A stretch of DNA of 11,731 nt from Flavobacteriales bacterium UBA1995 (GCA_002336475.1 DDCX01000091.1:1-11731); one strand, 5' to 3'. Numbered from the stretch's first letter, positions 1 through 9,025 are shown. Notes: generated by a model from the letters alone, not told the origin. Program-made: numbers and translations.

Positions 1-348
1 GAGCGTCACGTGGCCGCAGAATTGTCGGGGGCCTGTGCAGAAGGGGTTTGTGGCCTCGATTTCATCGGGCTCTTCGCCGCTGAGGGTCAGCGTTACCTTC
101 CAATTGTAGACCTCGTTCTGGGCGAAATAGTCAAACTCATCGAAGCGCCCACGGTCCACATCTCCCTTCCAGAACTCCTCGTAGTCTTCGGTTTCAAACA
201 CCACGGTGCCCCACCTGTCGAAGACTTGAAATTTGTAGCGCTGGATGAGGTTTACGCCTCGAATGATCGGTTTGAATCCATCATTGATGCCGTCTCCGTA
301 TCCATTGCTTGCCGGGGTGAAGGCGTTGGGCACAAACACGGAGACCTT
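1..348 (-). other. Gliding-motility-associated C-terminal (CHU_C) sorting domain, part of the giant protein
   Basis: The last roughly 115 visible residues read VFVPNAFTPASNGYGDGIND, then a strand-rich stretch with FQVFDRWGTVVFE and YNWKVTLTLSGEE, ending FCGHVTL. This matches the CHU_C pattern (VPNAFTPN.DG.ND, V.DRWG..VFE, GHV.L) known as a type B type IX secretion signal. Two features depart from the commonest forms. There is an insertion with EEFWKGDVDRGRFDEFDYFA where the usual form has a short W.G......G.Y motif. A Cys-containing PFCTGPRQFC segment precedes GHVTL. The domain holds most of the protein's lysines, unlike the repeat region before it. Confidence 0.9.
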
Positions 349-3300
349 GTCGTCGATGACCAGCAGGTCTACTGCGATGTCGGAACAGCCAAATTCGTTT
401 TGGACAGAGAGTGCGACTTGGTACTCACCGGGTTCGTCATAACGGTGCAGGGGGTCGGGAATAAAACTCCCGTTGCCGTCGCCAAAGGTCCAATTCGTGG
501 CGAAGGCAGTGTTGCTTTCGTTGGTGAATTGAAACGAGGTGTTCTCGGGTGACGCAGCCAGGGGCACGTATGAGAAGCCCGCCAATGGGACGGGGTGGAC
601 GGTGAAGTCCTCCGCCAGGTTGAGCGTGTCCGTGCACCCTTCTGGGCTGGTCGCAACGATGTAGGAAGTGAAGGTGCCCACTTGGTCGATGACCAGTCCT
701 TCGGTGGGCAGGGGGCCGTCATAGATGTTCTCGATGTAGAGCGAGGTGGCCTGACTGTAGGAGCTGAGGTCTTGAAAATCTACGGCCAGTGGGTTGCAGC
801 CGATCCGCGGGTTGGCCGTCAGGTTGGCCGTAGGGGCGAGGTGCACGGTGAAGTCGTTTTCGGTCACGTCCGCACAGGCGTAGTTGTTGGTGGCTGTCAG
901 CGATACCGTGTACGTGCCGATCGCATCTGCGGTGAAGGTGGGGGCGGTCCCAGTAATGGGAGGGGTTCCGTTCACGGACCAACTGTGGTTGATGGAGCCG
1001 GTGCTGAGGTTTTCGGTGATGATGTCAACCGGAAAGAAGCAGCTTTCGATTTCATCCAATGCAAAGGCGGCTGCGGGAGTGGGCAGGACGGTGATGGTGG
1101 TTTGGACCGTATCGGAGCACAATTGTCCGCTTTCTGCGACCAGGGTCACAGTGTATTCTATGGGGTCCAGGCCGGTATTGGCAAACACATGTGTGGGCGC
1201 CTGTTGGAACCCGAACTCGCTGCCATCTCCAAAGTCCCATGTTTGGAACAGACTGCCTGAAGATGTGTTGGTCAACGTCACGCTCAACGGGGCGCAACCC
1301 AATCCGTCGTCGAGGTCGATGCCGGCGACGGGGTTGGGAAAGACTTCGACATCGAGGCTGGCTGCTGCGGTGCAGCCTGTCAGTGGGGCTTCGGTCGAGA
1401 AGGTGACGGTAAATGTTCCCGCATCTCCGTATGTGTGCTCGGTTGTGAGGCCTGCGCCGGTGGTGCCGTCCCCGAAGGTCCAGTCGGCGTTGCCGGGGTT
1501 ATCGCTCGTGGCCGCAAATGCAAATGGAGCCCCGACGCACGCTGAAGGGTCTGCGACGGAGATGGTGGCCGAAGGAATGGGGTGGACGACCACCGGCAGC
1601 TGCAGGGTGTCGTAGCTGCATCCGTTGGTCACGAACTGGGTGACCGTGTAGGTCCCGGGGTCGCTGAAGCTGGTTATAGCGACGGGGGTGGCGGCAAAGT
1701 CGCCGTTGTCGAAATCGTAGCTGACGGCGGTGGTGGCGCTGCTGAAATCCTCAACGGTGAGCGAGAGCGGAGCGCATCCGTCCTGGGTGCTCAGGGTGAA
1801 GAAGGCCTCCACTTGGTTCGGCAGGACCAGCACGTTGCCGGTGGCGGTATCCGCCCCGCATTGGTTGACCCCGATGAGGGTCACGGTAAAGACCTGTTCC
1901 ACCGTGTCGACGGCGTACCAGTGGTCTGGAGGATCGGCTCCGATGAAGCCCGTGCCGTCTCCGAAATCCCAGGTGACGTCGTCGGGAAGGCCCACGGAGG
2001 CGTTCATGATGTTCATCTCGAAGGGCGAGCAGACGGTGTCTTCCTCGAAGGCGAACACCATGACCGGCGTGGGGTAGACGACGATGGCGTCGCTCACGGC
2101 ATCGCTGCCGCAAAGGTTCGTGGCGGTGAGGGAGACGGCATAGTCGACGATGCTGTCGCCTTGGGCGAAGTTGAGCGCGGGCGGTGCCTCACCGATGTAG
2201 CCATTCCCGTTGACATCCCAAGTGAAGGTGCCGTAGGGTGCGTCGCTCAGGTTGGCGAATTGCACGTCGAGGGGAGCACAACCGGAGTCGGGCGTGAGCA
2301 GAAGGTTGGCCGTCGGTGGGTGGGTGATGGTGACTTCCTGATCGGTGGTGTCCACGCATCCAAAGTTGTTGTAGGCCTCGAGGATGATGGTGTACGTGCC
2401 ATCGCCGGGAAAGGTGAAGGCCGGTGTGAATGCGGTGGAGCTGCCTACCCCGCCGAGGTCCCAATCCTGGCTGGTGCTGCCTGTACTGAGGTTCTCCAAG
2501 GGAAGGTCGAGGTTGGAGCAGCCCAGGGTGTCGGCCATAAAGGTGGCCACCGGCACGGGGTGGATGGTGACGGCGTGGACGATGGTGTCGCGGCAGCCCG
2601 TCGCCGGGTCTTCGTACCAGTACGCCGGGCTGTAGTTGCCTGGGGCGATGCCGCTGGCAAACGCACCCGTGGCGGGGTCCAGGACACCGTTGCCGTACCA
2701 CGTTCCGCCCAAGGGGGTGGCGTTGGTTAGGGTGACGGTGCCGAGGTTGTTGCAGAAGGCGTCGGGGGCAGCGAGGTCGAGCACAGGAAGAGGATCGATG
2801 GTCAGTTCCATCTCGTCTTCCGTGTAGCAGGTGCCGATGCCGTAGGAGAGCAGGTAGGTATAGGTGCCGGGAGTGAGGATGCCCGGGCTCAGGAGGCCCG
2901 TGGCGGGGTCGAGCAGGCCGGCGGCAGCGCCCGGCGAGGTGCCGGCCCAATCGATGTCGGCCGAGGGAAAAAAGCCGCTGGGCTGCAGGGGGAAGGCGTT
3001 GTCGCAGGCGACGAGGTCGGGACCGGCATCGGCCACAAGGGGCTCGGCGATGTCCACCGCGATGGAGGCGGTATTGGTGCACCCTGTGGTGTTGGCCGTA
3101 AAGGTGTAGACGGCGGTGAAGCTGCCCGCTCCACTCACGCTCGGATCGATGGTGCCGTCGGGCGAAACCGCAGGATCAAAGGCGCCAAGGCCCGACCAGC
3201 TTCCCGTTCCGCCCTGCGTGAGGCCGGGCGAGAAATTGAGCAAGGTCCCGTCGATGGGCTGGTTGCAGAAGGTGGTGTCAGCGCCGGCGTCGACGGTGGG

Positions 3301-6300
3301 AATCTCCTGCACGGTCACCACGTGGTCCACCGTGTCGCGGCAACCGGTGGTGGGATCCTCGTACCAATAGATGAGGTCGAAGGTGCCCGGTCCCGTGGCG
3401 GCGTCCTCGGTTTGGAACCCGCCGGTACCATCCGCTCCTGGCCCTTCCCAGGTGCCCCCTGCGGGACTCGGCGGGGACAGGGCGATGTTGCCATCGTTGC
3501 CGCAGAAGATGTCCGTACCCGTGGTGGAGACGGCGGGAAGCGGATCGACGTGGACCTCCATTTCGTCCTCGGTGTAGCAGGTGCCGTTTCCGTAGGACAG
3601 CAGATAGGTGTAGTCGCCCGGTGTGAGGAGGGCAGGATCGATCAGGCCCGTGCTGGCATCGAGCAGGGCGGCCGCTCCGACTCCGCTTCCGCTCCACGTG
3701 ACATTGCTGGTTGGGAAGAATCCGGCGAGCTGCAGGGGTCCGGCGTTGTCGCACACCACTTCGTCTGCACCGGCATCGGCGTCCACCGGATCGGTGATGT
3801 CCACAAGAATGGTGTCCGCGTTGATGCAGCCCGTAGCGGCCTCCGTGTAGGTGTACACCACATCAAAGCTGCCCACTCCGCTCACGTCGGGAGTATACAC
3901 CCCATTGGCGTCCAAGGCTCCCGCCGCGCCGAGCAGCCCCGTCCAGTAGCCGGTGCCCGCTTCGTTGAGGCCGGGACTGAAGCCCAGCAGTACCCCGGGA
4001 ATGTCGGTGTTGCAGAAGACGGTATCATCCCCCGCGTTCACGTTGGGCAGGGCGAGCACATCGACGGTGAGGCTTTCGGAGGCCACACACCCGGTCGCGT
4101 CCGTGGCGGTCAGGGTCGCCGTGAACGCATTGCCGGAGGCGATTTCCATCTCCGCGCTGGCGCTGGTGCTGCTTCCGGTTCCGATCGCTCCTCCCACACC
4201 AGGATTCCAGCTCCAATCATAGGGGGCAGAGGCGCCCGAGAGCGTGGCGGAGAAGACGACGGTGCTGTCATCGCATACGCTCACATCGTCGGCCGAAAGT
4301 GCAATGGCCGGCAGGGGCCGTACCTCCAGGTTGCGCGTGTCCACGCTCTCGCAGGTTCCCGTGCCGATGGTGTAGGTCAAGGTGTAGTCTCCGGGTCCCA
4401 GTGGCCCCGCATCGACGGTGCCGGCGGGGTCGGTCACGCCCGGTCCCGTCCAGCCGCTCGCCGTCACCGGGCTGAACCCGTCGAGGACAAAAACGGTGTC
4501 GATGTCGCAGATGCTCAAATCGGGGCCGGCGTCGGCCACCTGCGGCACGATGACTTCCACCACGGCGGTGTCGGTGTTCAGGCATCCGTTGCCATCGGTG
4601 AAAGCATATATCACTTCGTGCACCCCCGGTCCCACATCGGAAGGCAGGAAGGTGCCGGTGGCGGGGTTGGAGATGCCGTTTCCGCTCCATGTACCGCCCG
4701 GCGGTGAGAACCCGCCGAGGTCCACCGGGATGGGTTGATCGCAGAACTGCACGTCCACTCCGGCGTCCACGGTGGGCAGGCTCCACACGGTGACGGTGAC
4801 CGTGGCGGCTTCACTGCAGCCATTGGCGTCCGTTACCGTCAGGGTGGCCGCGAAGGTGGAGCCGTCGTCGGCTGCGACGGTGGTTGACGCGGAAGTGGTC
4901 GTGGCCGTTTCGGTGCCGACGGTAACCCCCGGGTCCCATGCAAAGCTGTAGGGTGGCTGCCCGTCGGTTACAGTGGCATTGAAGTCCACCGACCCGCCGT
5001 CGCAGAGCGCGGTGACTGAAGCGGTGAGGTTGATGGCGGGGCGGGGCAACACGGTCAGGGTGCGCGTATCGATGCTCTCGCAGGTGCCCGATCCAAAGGT
5101 GTAAGTCAAGGTGTAATCGCCTGGAAGGAGAGGGCCGGCATCCACTGCGCCGGTTGGGTCGGTAATGCCCGCTCCGCTCCACACTCCTCCGGTGATCGGT
5201 GTGAAGGCGTCGAGGACCAGGGCGGTATCGATGTCGCACACGGTGAGGTTGGGTCCGGCTTCCGCTTCCTGCGGCTGAACGACTTCCACGTCGACCGTCG
5301 CGGCATTGGTGCATCCGAATCCATCGGTGTAGGTGTAGGTTAATGTGGTGATGCCCGTGCCCGCAACGGAAGGGACGAAGGTTCCGTTGGGATCGGAGAC
5401 GCCCGGCCCGCTCCAGTCGCCACCGTTTGGCGTAGCTCCGGTGAGTGAAGTGGGAATCGCCTGGTCGCACAGCACGTCTTGCGCAGGAGCGTCGACCGCA
5501 GGAAGGGGATGCACGGTGACGTTGGCGGAGGTGGTCCCCTCGCATCCTTCGGTAGAGGTGGCCAAACCGCTCAGGAAGATGTCGGTCGTACCGGCTGTGG
5601 AGTCAATGGTGGCGGGTGCGGTCGCATCGAAGTCCCAGGTCACGCTGGCTCCGCTCGGTTCAGACAGGGTCGCTTGGAAGGCTGCTCCTTCGCACAGTTC
5701 CACCGGTGCGGCGATGGAGGGACTTGGCAAGGGGTGTACCGTGAAGGTATTGTCGTCCGTGGAGTAGCAACTGCCGGTGCCGTTTTCCAGGGTCAGCACA
5801 TAGGTACCCGGTGCTATGCTCGGGTCCAGCGTGCCGTCGGCTGCGATGCCCGTTCCGGACCATGCGCCGGTGTTCGGGCTCCAGTCTGTCACGGCAAGGG
5901 GTGCATCGCCCAGGCAGGCCTCCACTGGACTTCCCGCCTCGACCTGTACGAAGGCCTCGACCTCCACGATTCGGATGTCCTCATCGCTGCATCCATTGGC
6001 ATCCACATAGGTGTAGGTCAGCTCATAAGTGCCGACTCCCGCTGGCGTGAAGCTGTCTGCTCCCGTCAGGCCTGTACCGCTCCAAGTTCCGTTTCCGCCT
6101 CCCGCCGTCAAACCCGGAGAATAACCGGTCAGGGCTTCGGTTATGGCGTCGTTGTCGCACAGGAAGAGGGTGTCGCCCGCTTCCACCGCTGGGTTGTTGA
6201 GGGACGTCAGATTGGCGGTGTTGCTGTTGTCGCACCCCACATCATCGGTTACGGTCACTGCTATCGAAGCGCTGCCCGCAGTGGGAGGCGCGGTCCATTC

Positions 6301-8733
6301 GAACTGGTTTCCTGTGGCGGCACCTGCCGACCCCGACCACTGCAGCGGCGCATAGCTGCCCGATCCACCGGAGGGGGTCGCCGTGAACGTCACGGTTTCA
6401 CCTGGACAGGGGGGAGGTGGAACGGCAATGGCCACCTCGGGCAGCGGAGCGATTTCAATCTCGATGGTGGCGGTATTCGTACATCCATTCGCCGAATTGG
6501 CAGAAAGCCCAAGGGAAACGTTGGTCTGTGGGACAATGGGCACGCAATGAGAGTGCAGGTCGCCTACGATGACGGGACTGCTGCTCCAAGTGTATTCTTG
6601 TGCTCCTGTGGCGATCACGAGCAAGGTGTCGCCTGCACAATAGGCGGGCAGGTCTGGCAATTCGAAGTCAATCTCTGGAATGCTGTCCACATCGATGTAG
6701 ATGTTCGAGGTGTCCACGCCACAGATGTTGGTCGCTTCTCCCGTCACCACATATTCTCCGGGGTCACTGAAGGTCAAGGGGACGTTCCCCTGCACATTGC
6801 TGAATTCCACCCCATCGAGTTGCCAGGACCAGTTGGTGAGTGGTGACCCTCCATCATCCAACGAGGCGATCATCATGTCGAGCTCGTCCCCCGCACAGAT
6901 CATCATGACCGAACCCACTTCTACTGTGGGGGGCTCCGCCACTTCGATGGTAAAGGTCTGCTCGGCCGGAGGACATGCGTCCTTGTCGGGAATGGCGACC
7001 CGTAACGTGATGGTGTAGGTTCCGGCAGCCGTGAGGTCTACGACGGGGGCGACGTCATTGGGTCCGCCAACAACGTAATTGTAAGGCCCGCCTGAGATGA
7101 TCCAGGTGGTGTTGGGGTCGCCGCAGATGGCGGGATTGCTGCTGAGGTCTTCGAGGTCGACGGTCAGGGGAGCGCAGCCGCTCAGAGGGGCGACCTGTCC
7201 AACGGCCTCCAGCTCCGGGTAGACGCAGACGATCATCTCGTCGTTGCCGTTGGGGCAGTTGGGATGGATATCGATGGCCGATATCTGGTATTCGCCCGGA
7301 GCGGGGAAGGTGGCATTGAATGAGGTGCCCACGCCTTGGTTGGGGTTGACGCCCGCTTGTCCGTTCAGGGGGGTGATTTCCCAATACGTATCGGTCGGAT
7401 TGCATTCTGCATCGGTCACCACTTGCCCGGCCCCGGATATGCCGTAGGCGAAAGGTTGACCCATACATACTTCGTCAGGTCCACTCAATTGTGGGTCAGG
7501 ACCAAGGTGGATGCGGATGGGGTCGACCGTGGTCACGGAAGTTCCGCATTCATTGACCGCCTCGATGCGGAATCGGAAGGCGTTCTGCGACCCCTCGGGT
7601 GTGACTTCACCGCAGCTTGACAGCACGTATTCGTGGCTCACCGTGGTCGGCGGAACGGAGTTTAGGTCACTGTCCAACAAGGTTTCCGTGGACCCGTCGC
7701 CGTAGTCGAGGTTGTAAATCGTTCCCTCCCCGTTGCTCTCGTAGTTGGTGATGGGAAAATCGAGCAGATAAGGGCTGCACAGACCGTTGGTATTGCCCGG
7801 GTTGGCCGAACCAATCTGCGGGTTGTTTCCCACAAAGACCGAATCGACCACCTGCGTGGTGCAACCGTTGTTGCCCAGCAGGTCCACGGTGATGGTGTAA
7901 TAGCCGTAGCTGTCGTAGGCAGTGGTGGGCAGATTGGACACGCTATAAGAGGAAAAGCTGGTGCTCTCTCCATTGCCCCAATCGACGTCCCAATTTGCGA
8001 TGCCGGTGTTGCCGAACGGTTGGGGGCTGGCGATGAGCTCGTAGCTCGGCCATTCGGGGTTGTTCAGGCAGAGCGGAGCCAAGTCGTCGATGCCCGGATT
8101 GGGATTCTGCAGGACGGTGACGGTCTGTGAAGAGCTTGCCGCGCAGGCTCCGTCGTCCTCATCGGTTGTCACGGTCAGGGTGACCGTCACGTTTTGCGTG
8201 CCACCGCCATCCAACGCATAGATGTGGGTGGGTTGCGATTGTGTCGACGTGCTGCCATCCCCGAAGTTCCAACTGTAGCTGGCCCCGGGCTGCGGAGTGA
8301 GGTCGAATTCGATCCCTTCGGAACCACAGATACCGTCCTGTACCACGGTGAAGGACGCGCCGGGCGAGTTGTCGATGCTCAGGTCAATCTCGAATTCACA
8401 CGGGTCCGGTGCTCCTCCTGGCCCAGGGGGGTTCTCAAATGCGAACAGCAGCGTCCACGCCCCCGTTTCCGTTCCTGCATTGAATGAAAAAGGGTCTTCT
8501 GGCCCGAGAGCAGTGGTGTCCCCCGAAGGACTGATCCAAAGCCCCTCCGCCAGATCGGCGTCGTTGCCATTGGGGTCATACCAATCGAACCATGGGATGT
8601 TATCCGGTTCCCCCGAGCAGATCTCAAGTGCGCCTGGCACATCAAAATCATTGTTGCCACCACAATTTTGTCCCACCGCCAGCAACAGCGGAGAAAGGAG
8701 CAAGATCAGTGATATGAAACGGCGCAGAGACAA
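1..8733 (-). CDS. Giant secreted PKD/Ig-like repeat protein with T9SS type B (CHU_C) sorting domain, 3' end outside window
   Basis: One uninterrupted frame of 2,911 codons reads from a TTG at 8733-8731 to base 1. The N-terminus MSLRRFISLILLLSPLLLAV is a clear signal peptide (basic n-region, Leu-rich core), which favours this start. No in-frame ATG lies near it; an upstream TTG at 8754-8752 is the alternative. After an unrecognised segment (about residues 23-120) comes a PKD domain (WNFGDG near residue 153), then irregular Ig-like modules. Five tandem super-units follow (about 850-2060), then PKD-like domains (WDFGDG, WTFGDG), then CHU_C from about 2795 (VFVPNAFTP, FDRWGTVVFE). The visible end, FCGHVTL, resembles the last residues of CHU_C, so only a few codons are probably missing. 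CHU_C domains direct export by the type IX secretion system in Bacteroidota. By eye I find only about six lysines, five of them near or in CHU_C. A role as adhesin or surface fibre is inferred. No catalytic domain was recognised. Confidence 0.93.
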   Translation of the reverse strand, partial: MSLRRFISLILLLSPLLLAVGQNCGGNNDFDVPGALEICSGEPDNIPWFDWYDPNGNDADLAEGLWISPSGDTTALGPEDPFSFNAGTETGAWTLLFAFENPPGPGGAPDPCEFEIDLSIDNSPGASFTVVQDGICGSEGIEFDLTPQPGASYSWNFGDGSTSTQSQPTHIYALDGGGTQNVTVTLTVTTDEDDGACAASSSQTVTVLQNPNPGIDDLAPLCLNNPEWPSYELIASPQPFGNTGIANWDVDWGNGESTSFSSYSVSNLPTTAYDSYGYYTITVDLLGNNGCTTQVVDSVFVGNNPQIGSANPGNTNGLCSPYLLDFPITNYESNGEGTIYNLDYGDGSTETLLDSDLNSVPPTTVSHEYVLSSCGEVTPEGSQNAFRFRIEAVNECGTSVTTVDPIRIHLGPDPQLSGPDEVCMGQPFAYGISGAGQVVTDAECNPTDTYWEITPLNGQAGVNPNQGVGTSFNATFPAPGEYQISAIDIHPNCPNGNDEMIVCVYPELEAVGQVAPLSGCAPLTVDLEDLSSNPAICGDPNTTWIISGGPYNYVVGGPNDVAPVVDLTAAGTYTITLRVAIPDKDACPPAEQTFTIEVAEPPTVEVGSVMMICAGDELDMMIASLDDGGSPLTNWSWQLDGVEFSNVQGNVPLTFSDPGEYVVTGEATNICGVDTSNIYIDVDSIPEIDFELPDLPAYCAGDTLLVIATGAQEYTWSSSPVIVGDLHSHCVPIVPQTNVSLGLSANSANGCTNTATIEIEIAPLPEVAIAVPPPPCPGETVTFTATPSGGSGSYAPLQWSGSAGAATGNQFEWTAPPTAGSASIAVTVTDDVGCDNSNTANLTSLNNPAVEAGDTLFLCDNDAITEALTGYSPGLTAGGGNGTWSGTGLTGADSFTPAGVGTYELTYTYVDANGCSDEDIRIVEVEAFVQVEAGSPVEACLGDAPLAVTDWSPNTGAWSGTGIAADGTLDPSIAPGTYVLTLENGTGSCYSTDDNTFTVHPLPSPSIAAPVELCEGAAFQATLSEPSGASVTWDFDATAPATIDSTAGTTDIFLSGLATSTEGCEGTTSANVTVHPLPAVDAPAQDVLCDQAIPTSLTGATPNGGDWSGPGVSDPNGTFVPSVAGTGITTLTYTYTDGFGCTNAATVDVEVVQPQEAEAGPNLTVCDIDTALVLDAFTPITGGVWSGAGITDPTGAVDAGPLLPGDYTLTYTFGSGTCESIDTRTLTVLPRPAINLTASVTALCDGGSVDFNATVTDGQPPYSFAWDPGVTVGTETATTTSASTTVAADDGSTFAATLTVTDANGCSEAATVTVTVWSLPTVDAGVDVQFCDQPIPVDLGGFSPPGGTWSGNGISNPATGTFLPSDVGPGVHEVIYAFTDGNGCLNTDTAVVEVIVPQVADAGPDLSICDIDTVFVLDGFSPVTASGWTGPGVTDPAGTVDAGPLGPGDYTLTYTIGTGTCESVDTRNLEVRPLPAIALSADDVSVCDDSTVVFSATLSGASAPYDWSWNPGVGGAIGTGSSTSASAEMEIASGNAFTATLTATDATGCVASESLTVDVLALPNVNAGDDTVFCNTDIPGVLLGFSPGLNEAGTGYWTGLLGAAGALDANGVYTPDVSGVGSFDVVYTYTEAATGCINADTILVDITDPVDADAGADEVVCDNAGPLQLAGFFPTSNVTWSGSGVGAAALLDASTGLIDPALLTPGDYTYLLSYGNGTCYTEDEMEVHVDPLPAVSTTGTDIFCGNDGNIALSPPSPAGGTWEGPGADGTGGFQTEDAATGPGTFDLIYWYEDPTTGCRDTVDHVVTVQEIPTVDAGADTTFCNQPIDGTLLNFSPGLTQGGTGSWSGLGAFDPAVSPDGTIDPSVSGAGSFTAVYTFTANTTGCTNTASIAVDIAEPLVADAGPDLVACDNAFPLQPSGFFPSADIDWAGTSPGAAAGLLDPATGLLSPGILTPGTYTYLLSYGIGTCYTEDEMELTIDPLPVLDLAAPDAFCNNLGTVTLTNATPLGGTWYGNGVLDPATGAFASGIAPGNYSPAYWYEDPATGCRDTIVHAVTIHPVPVATFMADTLGCSNLDLPLENLSTGSTSQDWDLGGVGSSTAFTPAFTFPGDGTYTIILEAYNNFGCVDTTDQEVTITHPPTANLLLTPDSGCAPLDVQFANLSDAPYGTFTWDVNGNGYIGEAPPALNFAQGDSIVDYAVSLTATNLCGSDAVSDAIVVYPTPVMVFAFEEDTVCSPFEMNIMNASVGLPDDVTWDFGDGTGFIGADPPDHWYAVDTVEQVFTVTLIGVNQCGADTATGNVLVLPNQVEAFFTLSTQDGCAPLSLTVEDFSSATTAVSYDFDNGDFAATPVAITSFSDPGTYTVTQFVTNGCSYDTLQLPVVVHPIPSATISVADPSACVGAPFAFAATSDNPGNADWTFGDGTTGAGLTTEHTYGDAGTFTVTFSTEAPLTGCTAAASLDVEVFPNPVAGIDLDDGLGCAPLSVTLTNTSSGSLFQTWDFGDGSEFGFQQAPTHVFANTGLDPIEYTVTLVAESGQLCSDTVQTTITVLPTPAAAFALDEIESCFFPVDIITENLSTGSINHSWSVNGTPPITGTAPTFTADAIGTYTVSLTATNNYACADVTENDFTVHLAPTANLTANPRIGCNPLAVDFQDLSSYSQATSLYIENIYDGPLPTEGLVIDQVGTFTSYIVATSPEGCTDTLNLAEDFTVHPVPLAGFSYVPLAASPENTSFQFTNESNTAFATNWTFGDGNGSFIPDPLHRYDEPGEYQVALSVQNEFGCSDIAVDLLVIDDKVSVFVPNAFTPASNGYGDGINDGFKPIIRGVNLIQRYKFQVFDRWGTVVFETEDYEEFWKGDVDRGRFDEFDYFAQNEVYNWKVTLTLSGEEPDEIEATNPFCTGPRQFCGHVTL
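2550..6187 (-). repeat. Five tandem coding super-repeats of about 690-750 bp
   Basis: Within the giant gene, a P-x-V-(D/E/N)-A-(G/P) motif shortly followed by a Cys marks unit starts near 6187, 5497, 4770, 4042 and 3297, with the array ending near 2550. Spacings are therefore about 690, 727, 728, 745 and 747 bp. Each unit has three Ig-like modules of about 80 residues. Module 1 has GFSPG, a W(S/T)G-G core and a YTYTDxxGC end. Module 2 begins ADAGPDL--CD and ends with GTC(E/Y)(S/T). Module 3 is more variable. Units 2 and 3 are closest to each other (YTLTYTFGSGTCES versus YTLTYTIGTGTCES), and so are units 4 and 5 (YLLSYGNGTCYTEDEME versus YLLSYGIGTCYTEDEME). This implies stepwise duplication. 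Paired cysteines per module could form disulfides, which is inference. Confidence 0.82.
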
Positions 8734-8750
8734 GTCGATTGGATGAACCT

Positions 8751-8779
8751 GCAATTTACAGCACAGTTCTACTGTGCAA
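8751..8779 (-). promoter_or_regulatory. Possible promoter with dyad upstream of the giant gene
   Basis: Reading the minus strand, a TTG (8779-8777) is followed after 18 bases by TAAATTGC (8758-8751). This loosely resembles the Bacteroidota TTG-N19-TAnnTTTG promoter but mismatches at the last two positions. A perfect 7-bp inverted repeat, GCACAGT-tct-ACTGTGC (8761-8777), fills the spacer and could be an operator or small hairpin. If it is used, the leader before the TTG start at 8733 would be very short. The call rests on spacing and partial consensus only. Confidence 0.2.
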
Positions 8780-8806
8780 TCTACATGTCGACGGCAAACA
8801 ATCGGC

Positions 8807-9025
8807 TTACCCACTGAATGTGCAGCGTGTCTGCGAGAAGAACTTATGGATTTCAGTTTCTTCTTTTACTGCTGCAAAAAGGAGGTCGGTCTGGATTGTT
8901 TCGCCATGCTGCCTCAGGATATTGTTTATCCTGATTCCAGGGAAGTGGAAGGAAAGCCGTTGGTCACCCAAGTGGACGCTGTGCGCCAGGCTGCAGTGCT
9001 GGTCAAGGTCCAGTGAGAACGTCAA
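8807..9025 (-). CDS. Doubtful small ORF (72 codons) after the GIY-YIG gene
   Basis: A TTG-initiated frame starting TFSLDLDQHC and ending SQTRCTFSG runs between the GIY-YIG gene and the giant gene. Its TTG (9025-9023) overlaps the downstream TGA of the GIY-YIG frame (9024-9022) as TTGA, a layout seen in translationally coupled genes. Against it: the opposite strand is also open over most of this stretch (from an ATG at 8847 to a TGA at 9016), there is no recognisable domain, and no ribosome binding site is evident. It could be a gene remnant, a real small protein or chance. This is the only candidate content of the roughly 290 bases between the two accepted genes, apart from the dyad near 8770. 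Confidence 0.2.
   Translation of the reverse strand: MTFSLDLDQHCSLAHSVHLGDQRLSFHFPGIRINNILRQHGETIQTDLLFAAVKEETEIHKFFSQTRCTFSG

Noticed and set aside
2550..6187. CRISPR-like or non-coding tandem array
   Set aside because: The periodicity is about 700-750 bp, the repeats are diverged, and all of it is in frame coding for Ig-like modules.
10..8487. Many plus-strand and other-frame minus open frames of 60-460 codons, e.g. 3322-4707, 5479-6846, 1582-2730 (+) and 2189-3082 (-)
   Set aside because: They are shadows of the giant minus-strand gene in GC-rich repeat DNA. They have low-complexity G/V/R-rich products, no domains and no start signals.
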